This document shows positions 46,975-57,059 of a stretch of 64,000 bases of DNA, piece after piece. Numbering within the stretch: the first letter of the stretch is position 1; each line of letters begins with the position of its first letter. The translations under genes and the position numbers were made by a program. The notes under the pieces are model-generated. The model searched no databases and had not been told where the DNA came from. It worked only from the letters and a program-made list of their open reading frames with translations. Origin of the DNA: Arthrobotrys musiformis (lineage: Eukaryota > Ascomycota > Orbiliomycetes > Orbiliales > Orbiliaceae); NCBI GenBank assembly GCA_036971715.1, contig JAVHJL010000011.1, forward strand, positions 868,001-932,000, read 5' to 3'.

Positions 46975-48187
46975 CCGCTATTGAGTTCATAGCTCTAATA
47001 TTAAGTATTACTATTGAAACCTCGCGGAAATGGCGAATCCACGCCTGTATTATCTTCTCAAACCACCTTCACGGAAAAGAAATTTAAATAATACAGCTGC
47101 ATATGTTACAGCCCGTATTAATATATTAGCTTTAGTCGTAAGACTAGTTGAGGGGATAGTTGGAAGGGGCTGACTCTGAAATTTGGTAGCTTGATTGAAT
47201 GTTGTATATAGTTCGCAGATAGAATGTATTTTGTAGTTCTTCAGAACATGTTAGCATGATATTAGCATGGTATATATAGTCTTGTCCCTAGAGTGCCCCT
47301 AGGCCACGGACTGCATATCTGCATATAAAATTAATTTCAAATTAAATAGGATTTGTGTTCCTTAAGAGAATTTTGACTGCATTATTCCTTTTAGAGTGAC
47401 AATGAGTATAATCCCCAGTTCTCCATATATGAAGCTTGAAGTCTCTCTTTGGCAGGTCTCATACAATGCTATAAGCCTGAGGACAGCAATGAGCAAGAGC
47501 TGCAGCTGGTGCATGAGGCCTTATTGAAATAAGAACCAAGCCCTAACGTCAGTTAGTGTGGATATAGCTAGTTCCTATAAAAATCCGTGAATAATAAATA
47601 TCTAAGGATGAAATATTCTATTGATGCTTAAGCATTTTAAGTACCAATATACCGAGCCTCGCTCCCAGATGCTCGTCAGGCCATTCATTATAACTATTCA
47701 CTCAGCTTGAGGATTGAACTCAGTCTTGTCACCAAACAGTGGATTTAACCAGGGCCGAAGACGCGTGCTGAGAACAACACAGGCTTCCCTCTATTCGATG
47801 CTCATCAATCTTTCCGAGGCTGTCACCGCCGAGCAAGTCTAGCTGAGAAATCCAACACGCCACAACACAATCCATTTCACGCACCCATCTTGCACGCATT
47901 CTCAAGTCGACGACGGAATCTTGTTGCTGAACAACAAACTTCCAAATCTTTCCCTCCAATCCATCCTATTTAATCTTCACTTCCGCTGGAATTTATTCGA
48001 GGCTCTCTTCCTTTTTTTCATCACTCACCTCTCCACCCGACATCACTTCATTACTACGAAGTCGTTGTCATCATCACTTGGTCTATCCAAAGTTTTTGTC
48101 ATCCTCGCTTCATCACTACGAAGCTGTTATCATCATCCACATCCCCATCAAACTCACCATCTCGTCTCGTCTCCATCCATCCTAGTG
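46975..48187. other. intergenic region and leader before the 48-52 kb gene
   Basis: No gene up to 47.9 kb. From about 47.93 kb the sequence is C/T-rich and is probably the untranslated leader of the next gene. The downstream frame stays open here, but the first ATG in that frame is at 48188. The leader contains the duplicated 32-bp element listed separately. Confidence 0.45.
48046..48139 (+). repeat. 32-bp direct repeat in the leader
   Basis: CTTCATYACTACGAAG and the following TCATCATC-type sequence occur at 48046-48077 and again at 48108-48139, 62 bp apart, with about five differences. Both copies lie 50 to 140 bp upstream of the ATG at 48188. They may be leader elements or a local duplication. 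Confidence 0.6.
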
Positions 48188-51100
48188 ATGGATTTGCTCC
48201 TAGCTGCCCTGCAGCGCAGAAAACGCCCTGGAGAAAGCTCCAGGGCTGGTTCCGACAGCAGTGTGTCTTCAACTGCTTCCTTCAAGACTGCGAGATCTTC
48301 TCGCAGCCGGGCCGCTGGTGAACGGCCCGAATCAGAATCCAGCTTCTCCGATTCAGGTAAGCTCCCCCTCAAACTCTACTTTGCGCAAATTGATACTGAT
48401 TTTTCGATTACAGACTCGGAGGGATCTGAGGGGGGGCAAGGATACCGCCGTAAAGTTACGGAGGTATTCGAGGACTTCAAGATGCTCCCCCTCTGCCTCC
48501 AGAAACTCGAAATGGAGAAGCAACAAGGGAAGTGGGAGAAGACCCAGGGGGGGTCTTCCGGAATGGCCCCGAAGGCCAAGTCCGGAGCCACGAACCAGGC
48601 TCTGGACTTGATCGACGGGCCGTTCCGTTCCGAGGATGCTTCGGCATCCGAGGAACCCACACAACTGGCTTTCTATGAAAGCCCCTTCGTTTCCGTGGGC
48701 TCAATGTCCAACCCACGGATCGATCTGAGGAATCCCCTCCTGATCGATCCGTGGGCAACCACGATTCCTGCCCAGCCTCCCAAGATCATGATGATCAGGG
48801 AGCTGGCGCAGCTCTACCACATGTCCAACACAGAGGACATGGAAAGGGACACCTGGTCCCGAGGTGGCTTCGTTGGTGAGCGAAGCCACCAACGATTTAT
48901 GCGAGAGATGGCGGACCGCGCGGCCGGGACGCAGGGGGGATCAGGATCGACTGATCCTATCCCCTTTCCCCCGGCCCCGGACGCCATCTCTCCGGCGCTC
49001 ACCGCGGCTCCCCAGCCGCAATTCAAGTTCCTGGACCTGGTCCGGGCTGCCTCGCCGGAAAACCTTCCGGCTTCGACCACCATCCGGCCATTCGATTGGG
49101 CCCCAATGCCTGCTGGCGCGCTCAGCCAGCAGGAAACACTCCCGGCAATCTTCTGGAGTGTTAGCACGACGGAACCAGTTTCCGTCGTGTTCTACCTATT
49201 CCCAACACCACGCAACATAAACCATCCGGTTTCCGTGGGAATGGTAGGGGACGAAAGCGTCCCAAACATTGGGGTCCATCCAATGCGGCGGATGAGTGAG
49301 GCCTTCAAGAAGGCCTCATGGTCTGGGTACATCGACTTGTCCCGGCCAATGGTCATCCCCAACGCTGCTATTTATAGCAGCCCAAGCCTCGCCAGAACCG
49401 ATGAGGAAAGGTTCTGGGGGGTTTGGAAGTGCTTCTTCAAGCGGCCTGCCTTTGGCGGTCGCCAATATGGGTAAGTTATTTTATGATATCTCCAAAAACA
49501 TGGTAAATTGAAGCTAACAATATTATAGGATGACGAAGGAGACCGGGTCATTCGAGAACCCGGTCCGTTTACGCCGAGCTTTCGAAAGCTCACCATCTCG
49601 TGCCGGTGGATACACGGCACAGATGGCTCTTGAAAAGCCACCTCTCCGTCTTAAGAGTACGGCCACGGACGAGTCTGGTTCGGACGATGAGACCGTCAAA
49701 GGGTATGACCCTGAGGACGGGGCTCAAAGCGACGATGACTCGATGACGGTTGGTAGAAACGAGGAGGCGGGGGACAACTTTTCAGACAGTGATTCGAACG
49801 ACATCTTCACTGACGCAGTCTCGACCCCCATCAAGGAGTCTTTCGAGGAAAAGCCAGTTACAAACTGGTTAGAGGCCATGTTCGAGCGCCCCTCTGCCAT
49901 TACATTGGATGAGAATGTCAAGATCGATACTCAAGGCCCTGAGAAGCCGATGATCGAAGTGATCCCCCAGTGCAATCCACAAACTTTAGAGGAGGTTCAA
50001 GTCGAGGAAGAGGGAAGGGTTATTGAAAAGGGTTCTGTATTCGAAAACCCAGAGCAGTATAAGGAATTGAACATTGGCCAAAACGTTACGGAAGTTCAAG
50101 AGCCAGAGGAACTTAGTACCTTTGACAAATTGATCTTAAGGCTAATCAATTTAACCATCGCGCCTCAAGGTTGGATCCATCCAGTTCCCTCAATTCACAC
50201 TCCATATCAATACGGCTACACGGGACCCCAGAATACCAAAGCTTTCCTCGACTTCTATAAAAAGCTATGCGTCAAGGAGGCACAAGAGGCAGAGATCAGA
50301 GAGAAGGGGTTTACAGAGATTCCGGATGGGCCGTACCCTTGGGATAACCAAGTTCACACAAACAGAATGGAGAAGCAGTTTGTGATCAGCGAAGTGATCA
50401 GAGGTTTCAAGAAGGCGTACGGCGTCCCACCATACATGGACAGATACGTTAATCGTCATTACAAGATGGCCGTCCAAGCCAAGAAACACGGGAGGTTCAC
50501 AATGCCAGCCCCATGGGTCCCAGAACCAGTTATTGAAGCTCTTGAGAAGGGCAAAGTGAAGAGAGTTACCCCACCTGGATTCGGGTCCTTCAAATTCGCC
50601 GCTGACTCCTCTTCGTCGTCTGATGAAGAACCTCTTAACAAAACCAAGAGTGCACCCCGACGCTCTGCTGTAGAAGAGCTCAGATCACACCTTACGGCTT
50701 CCCAGGGAAAGGCTCACGGTTCTAAGCAAAGAAAGCCAGCTGCCAAACCAAAATTGGTTATGGGATCGAACAACGAGTGTCTCTCGGAGGGTTCAAGTGA
50801 TGAGGAAACCAAACCACAGAAGACTTTGAAGAAAAAGAATCGCGATTCTAAGCAAGGAAAGTCAACCGTCAAACCGAAATTGGTTATGGGTTCGAACAAC
50901 GAGTGTCTTTCGGAGGGTTCAAGTGATGAAGAGGTCAAACCACAAAAGGCTTCGAAGAAAAAGAAGCGCGATTCCAAGCAAAGAAAGACAACCGTCAAAC
51001 CAAAGTTAGTTATGAGTTCGGACAACCAGTGTCTTTCCGAGGGCTCAAGTGATGAAGAAAAACCGAACATCGCCGCTGCTAGCTCAAAACCCAAGTCCCC

Positions 51101-52286
51101 TTTCTTTACTGAACGTTTCGCCGATGATGACGATCCGAGTGAGACTGTCGAGGGGACAGGAATGGAGCATTTCGGGAAACCCCTCTTTGCTCCCACGTTA
51201 TCTGCAAAAGACCCCGATGATGATATGAGGAAACTCAAGTCTCTGTGGCTTACGGATGACGACAGCGACGAGGAAGATACTACGAAGAACCCGTCTGCAA
51301 AATTCCCATGGTTTACGGAGTGCAGCGCTAACGACGATAGCGACGAACAAGGCGTCAAAACCACGAAGATTCCAGTTGCAAAGTCTCCATGGTTTACGGA
51401 ACGCAATGCTAACGATGACAGCGATGAGAAGGGCGTCAAGGATACGAAGAGTCCAGTTATGAAATCTCCATTGTTCACAAAGGGTAGTGCGAATGATGAT
51501 AGCGACGAAGACGCCACTCAAAAACCAATTCCTCAAGAAGACGCTCCAAAGCCTTCACTATCTGCCCTTCATGACAAGGAAGAGGACGTCAAAAATACGA
51601 CAACTCCGAAGTCCACATGGTTTACAGAGTATAATGCGGATGATGAGGATAACGGCCGTACCCAGGACTTGGTCGCCAACAACAATGCCTATGATAACGA
51701 AGCTCGCTCTTCCAGTGCTCCCAAGCCACTTTCTCGAGAACTCTCAGCGCCACCATCTAACGACCAACACTCGTCCCCTTCTCCGGGCAGTACGCTTGCT
51801 ACGCCCCCGGTTGAACTTAGAAGCTCCAAAGTTCTTTCACGTGCTGAACTTCGTGCAATGAGAAGGGCTCGTACGGGCCAAACCAGTGGTCCCATGAGGA
51901 GTCTGGGAAGTATTTTCGAAGAACGAGCTGGTCCGAGCAACCTCCAGCCTCAAGAAGAGGAACGGAAATCCATTAAGAAACCGGGTAAAATCCGTATCCC
52001 CGATGTGTTCCTGGGAGATCAAGCAACCGCCCCCGGCGCACCATTACCAAACTTTGGCCAAGCAGCTCCTCCTCAAGAAAACGTCCGCCCTCTCCAAAGT
52101 TCTCGTCCAACTTTATCTACCATCGATGAGTCAGACGCCTCGGAAACCGCCACGTCGGAGCATTCTAATCGATCCTCGCAAGTTCAACCGACTGAAGGAG
52201 AATCAGATTGGTCAACAGATATGAGGGGAGAAGCATTAAAGCGTCGATATGAGTCTCACAGACCTCGTTCGGATCGTCCCTTCTAG
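48188..52286 (+). CDS. 1327-residue repeat-rich acidic protein of unknown function, hairpin-saturated 5-prime coding part
   Basis: Three exons: 48188-48356, 48414-49470 and 49529-52286. ATG 48188 is the first Met in the frame. The N-terminus MDLLLAALQRRKRPGESSRAG is basic, then Ser-rich. Residues about 60-410 are mixed and partly folded-looking (DLVRAASPENLP, SRPMVIPNAAIYSS). A second folded-looking region spans about 590-760. At about 807-922 a 42-residue unit (KPKLVM.S.N.CLSEGSSDEE) repeats two and a half times, with strong casein-kinase-II-type SSDEE sites. Residues about 930-1110 hold five or six shorter units built on [KS]PWFTE, x, ANDDSDE. The tail is disordered. No signal peptide or membrane segment. 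No family recognised; a nuclear scaffold or chromatin role is possible but unproven. The first exons are GC-rich and packed with inverted repeats. The first intron is 57 nt, in frame and stop-free. Confidence 0.75.
48225..49620 (+). repeat. cluster of at least 25 perfect short hairpins inside coding exons
   Basis: Stems read directly, given as left arm/right arm and bp: 48225-48233/48238-48246 (9), 48288-48295/48299-48306 (8), 48538-48545/48551-48558 (8), 48692-48699/48712-48719 (8), 48712-48725/48742-48755 (14), 48863-48872/48881-48890 (10), 48871-48878/48887-48894 (8), 49109-49117/49125-49133 (9), 49135-49142/49155-49162 (8), 49165-49174/49180-49189 (10), 49297-49305/49310-49318 (9), 49364-49371/49374-49381 (8), 49392-49399/49410-49417 (8), 49541-49548/49558-49565 (8), and palindrome 49576-49591 (8+8). 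Six- and seven-bp stems include 48308-48329, 48448-48461, 48634-48649 (TTCG loop), 48667-48683, 48784-48796, 48800-48814, 48938-48957, 49004-49019, 49054-49071, 49095-49107, 49248-49263, 49267-49285, 49452-49465 and 49600-49620. None lies in either intron. Confidence 0.9.
50721..51066 (+). repeat. in-frame 126-bp tandem repeat (2.7 copies)
   Basis: Units begin at 50721, 50847 and 50973, exactly 126 bp (42 codons) apart; the third is truncated. The encoded unit runs from SKQ[RG]K through KPKLVM and CLSEGSSDEE to a Lys-rich spacer. The copies are still about 80-90 percent alike, so the expansion is fairly recent. Confidence 0.85.
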
Positions 52287-55200
52287 TCCTCCAATCCTTC
52301 CCCTGGTTGTTTCCTCCCCGTACTATCTATTTGATCAAGGTGTGCGAAGCTCGTTTTTTCTCCCTTACTTTATGATATTCGTATCACCGTTTCCATCGAT
52401 TGATTCTGCCGAAGCCGACTAAAGATCCTCTGTCCGCTTCCCCGCACATTTACGTTTTCGCTCTTTTCTTTTCACACTACTTCTGATACCACTGAACGCT
52501 TACTTGCCCCCAACATTATTGTTTCCCCTTTTCCCCTTCCCCCTTTGATTCAAAATTTATAACCCCCTTTGATTTCTCCGTTTTATTATTACTCATGTAT
52601 TTATTTATATGCCTTCTTTTTCAAGCTCACATGTACCTGATTTTCATGCGAATAACTTCGTTCATGAAATTCTCAGACGACTTGTATTAGAGCAATAGTT
52701 AGCTGTGCATATTATAGAATGACATGAAACCGGGGTTATATTAAAACTGTCGAGTCCAACGTATGTGTATAACTGTTTTGCTAAACCGTAGTCGTCGATT
52801 ATCTTCCCGATCTCTAAATCCGTAAGACATTGTAGCCCTAGCCACAATCATCACACGTTGACAAGTATACCCGTGAATAATGATACTAACATAGGCTTCT
52901 CGCCACTAAAACAATACCGCATTCAAACTCCAACTTTATTCATACCACCGTGAACATCATGAATCACCGGCTTCCATTAATAGTGAAGTTTGCCATTGCA
53001 TTAAATACTGCTGGATTTTACCCAACCAACACACTTCCGACACAATATCCAACAAGATCACTTAATTCTCTATATCCGGCTTGGTTTACATACCATCGCT
53101 ATCAGCGGCTCGATTCCGGCGAAAGAATTCCCCCGCCTTTTGATATTGGATGCCTTATCCCCAGGTGCCTAGTTGCAAATGTTTCAGCATGTTGTCGATG
53201 GTTGTTTCTCTTGTGCCTTGTGCCTTAGAATTCAATACATAGATTTATGTTCCCAAACGGCGAAGCCACTAACTTGTTCTTCCAACTACTTCCTTTCCTT
53301 CTTTCAAACCTTCGCTAGTCAACTTAGCTACGGAATTAATCGAAACACCAACGGCAACCCTGTGCACTAATTCTTTTTTAAACATTCCTAGTGGAATGGG
53401 TTTAGCGAATTCGGCCGGTTAGGGCCAACTTGACTAACTGTGCTAGCTTGACCGTCTACGTAAGAGCTCTCCAACATCGTCTATGCATATCGATCTTGCT
53501 CAACACATGTCCACTTTCGAGTTGGGCACAGTTTAATTTTAACAGTTGAGAGGCCGGCGCACAAGCCGCCCCCTCCAATCCCCAAAAGGAAAAAACAAAA
53601 ATAACGTATTTGATGGGTAACGGGCGAAAGCAGAAACACAAGGGCGCGTGGATGCACGATGACATTTGCAAAGGGCTCACAGGAAGGAAAAAAAAGTGAG
53701 AGGGGGAAGAAAAAAAAAGTCAATGCGCTGCCTACGTAGTGATTTTTGGTATGTATCACGCTGCTGGGCCCCCAATTCCCGTCATGAATCGTGCACACAC
53801 CTCCCTGTACCGAAGCCCTTTTTTACCTCAAATTTTGGCATCCCTCCCGCGTGCCGTCTGACGAGAAGGAAATAATAAAATAAACTACAGGCGTATTTCT
53901 TGCTTCTTCGTCATATTCTCTTTGACCTGGAGAGAGGCGCTCCACAGCTAGCTTCTCATTCGGAGGGCCTAACGGATTCGGTTTATTTTCCCTTCTTTTT
54001 TGCCCGTGCCCTAGCTAACCTTTCTTTGGGACAGGGGTTTAAGGTATGCGGATCGTCCAATGAATTCGTCTACCCCGCCTCGATCCAAAGATCGTTGAAA
54101 CCTAAGATCTGCGGGACGGATATTGACGTCCGGATCGTGTAGCCATCGGGGCCCGTTGATAATGCACAAGTCCAAAAAAAAAGTCACTTGAATATTATTT
54201 TTAGTCATAAGGTGGAAAGCACAATTATAAGGAAATTGGACTAGTCCAGCGGGAAAAGAATGATGAAAACAAATCAATCGAAAAGAAACCTACGGCGCGC
54301 TATTCGAGGCAGTCCCTAGCGCTAACCGAATGGGTGGATTGAGATCGAGGTTCAAGATCTTGATGGCGTCGCATGCATCGACAATCTTATGCATGATCTA
54401 GCTCATGCAAGCATCCTAGATGCGATGAATACCGAGGGGTGTGGAGACTCTTTGGACGCTAGATAAATCCTTTCGAGAACCCGACTCCGCGCACCGTGTG
54501 TCGGTGAAGTTCGGTTGGTTAAGTCAACGACCCCTCACTTGACCGATCCAAAACAAATCGATGGGTCCTTTTTTTTTTAAGTTAGTCGCGATTTCAAGGT
54601 CATGGTGGTGTAACCCGGCGATATTTCTAAGACTTTACGTATAATCTTCCCCCACCGGTATCGATATCAATCTGATAGGCCAGCCTTCGTTTTGTTTTAG
54701 ATAGTTACTCGACTTTAGCCGATAAGAATTCAAACTAATCCCCTGTCTCGAGAGAAACCACTCTGATCGTTACTCCATCAGGATCAAGAGCTATTTTTTG
54801 TCTTTTTCCTTTGGTGAAGAGACCATGGGCTTGCTTCTGGATGCAGTTATCCCCGCGCGAAATGGTTCAACATCAGCCGTGTCAAGATGTAAAATGCAAT
54901 AATTCACAAACTTCATTGGATCGGAAAGCATCTCAATTAAAATCTGGCAGCGCTTTTCAACATTCAGCGTTCTAGCGTCCCTTTTTGATGAGGGGGAGAT
55001 GTGTGGTTGTGTGGTTGTTTATTCCCCTTTCCTTACCCGCCTCAAATTCAAGCCTCCGCCGTCATCGATTGATCGATCATTTCAGCCTTTAGCCGTCCAA
55101 TACTAGAAGAGACCGAACATTTCCACAAGTCTTCCATCTCACTCACCCGCACCCGCCTCCTGTGTAACCAGCCACCTCCGTAACAAAAACCTTATGTTTT

Positions 55201-57059
55201 TCTTCGGGGGGTTCGGAAATAAACGATCACGAACCAAACGGGACTCTTCCTTTTCTTCCACCACAAACCGCATGACATACACAAGCTTCTTCTACCCCGT
55301 TAGGCGGGCGCGGGTACAGATCATGTAATTGATTAATCATACCCCCCGTAGATTACACAGGCTCTCGAGTGTCCTTCTTTGTCATCATTCTCCTGCCTTG
55401 TAATTAGCTCTCCCAAGCCCTCTATTTTTTTTTTTTTTTTTTGGTTTCCTTGCCCCTTCTAGAGTGTATGCATGTATGTTGTATGTGCCTCGATCCCCTG
55501 GGCTTCCCTAGCGCAAACCAGTACACAGCATATGAAACTACTCGTACATACATACTAAGTACATACAAACCAACTTTGAGCAATCGATCTATGCAAGAAT
55601 GATATGAAGCTATCTTTTTTTTTCTCTCCCTAGAGACCCTCTCAGCCCTTACTGTACTAGGAACCAGCCGGGCCTCGCATACATACATACTAAGTACATA
55701 CAAGTCGAATGCCGTCTGTAAATTTAAACACTTCGTCATGATGTTATATTCGATAATATGCCAACAAGGAACATTCCGCGGCTACACGTTCCCAATCCGA
55801 ATATACTAGCTGATGCCATCATACATACTATGTATGTAAGCAATGTAAGTGCGTACATCACGCCCATGCTAGACTAAAACATGTTCACAAGACACGGAAC
55901 ATGTCAACATGTACATACACGCTACTTATCATTTTCTCTCTCTCTCTCTCTCCGTTTTCCTCTTCGCCTTCGCCCGGACGCGAGGGGGTTAAGCGGGAGG
56001 GCTGGTTGAAAGGAGTATGATAATATAGACTACGGCCTCAAAAGGGGGATAGATCCAAGAAAGAAACAAATGTCCTGCATGGCCCTTCTGTTTTGATGCA
56101 AGATCCGATTGCGTGTGTTCCGATCAAGAACGTTTTGGAAATGGATGGGCGGAATGTGTAGACGTGTATTGAGGATTTATACTGGGGAGGGATAAGCTTG
56201 ATTTAACATATCGTGCACGTGGTAACAACTTTTGGCACATTGGATTATCAATTAAACAAGATCTTTGTATAGATAATTTTGTGGGTTATTAAAACCAAAA
56301 ACTAGGATAAAAGAAGAACAGGCTCGCAAGATGCAAAGTAAATCTGCAGAGATCCTTTATCCCATCCAATAAATTTCCGTGAAGTATTGGGATTGTGGTG
56401 AATTAGATGCAATGTATACATGAACGCCGTTATTTGCCCCCCATAAGAAATACAAAAAACCCCAAGCTAAAATAAACTCTCGGAAAGTGAAGGAAATATT
56501 TTTTAGCATCAGTATACCTTTCAGCAAGTTGAAGGTGAAGTGTAGATAATAATAGGCTGGTAACTCAAAAAGGTCAGAACGCCACCCAAAACCCCAAAAA
56601 CAATGTAAACCAAAGAACGCCTGCTGTAGAAAACCCCCTGGAAACTATAATATGACAAGATACATGCCAAAACCAAAATACCGCTCTGTTGTCTTTTTTT
56701 TGTACAAGTATACGCCTTGCTCGAGTCGCCACACGTTACCTGTGAACCAATGTGGGCTCGGGGTGTGACTCAAATCTCCCCCCTTCAACTTTTTGAGAGT
56801 GGAAGATTGAAAAAAATTCGAAAATCAAAACCAGGAAAATAGGGAGACATCGCTAGAGGGGTATCATCGGCATCCTGAGAGGAGGGAAAAAGAGGAAGAG
56901 TAGATATGTACAGTGAACAAAAGAAAGGGTAGGGAAATCCGTAAATGTCTGTCTCGCTAAGGTCGCAGAATTGAAATGTTTGTCGAAGGGAATTAGGCCG
57001 TGTTGTTTATAGGTTCTATGCCATGCAAAGGAAAGCCGTGGAATCGTATGAAGGCATAC
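52287..57059. other. intergenic region with simple repeats
   Basis: Nearly 4.8 kb without a supportable gene. The first 300 bp are T/C-rich and likely the 3-prime untranslated region of the preceding gene. An identical 24-bp direct repeat (TACATACATACTAAGTACAT then ACAA) occurs at 55545-55568 and 55680-55703. A poly(T) of 18 lies at 55425-55442 and a (TC)9 run at about 55935-55952. Frames near 53.5-54.3 kb are not protein-like. Confidence 0.5.

Noticed and set aside
47921..48187. N-terminal extension of the 1327-residue protein
   Set aside because: The upstream frame is open but has no ATG before 48188 and its Leu/Phe/His-rich translation looks like leader sequence.
55935..55952. CRISPR-like or regulatory meaning of the (TC)n run
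   Set aside because: Ordinary microsatellite; no spacer structure anywhere in the window.
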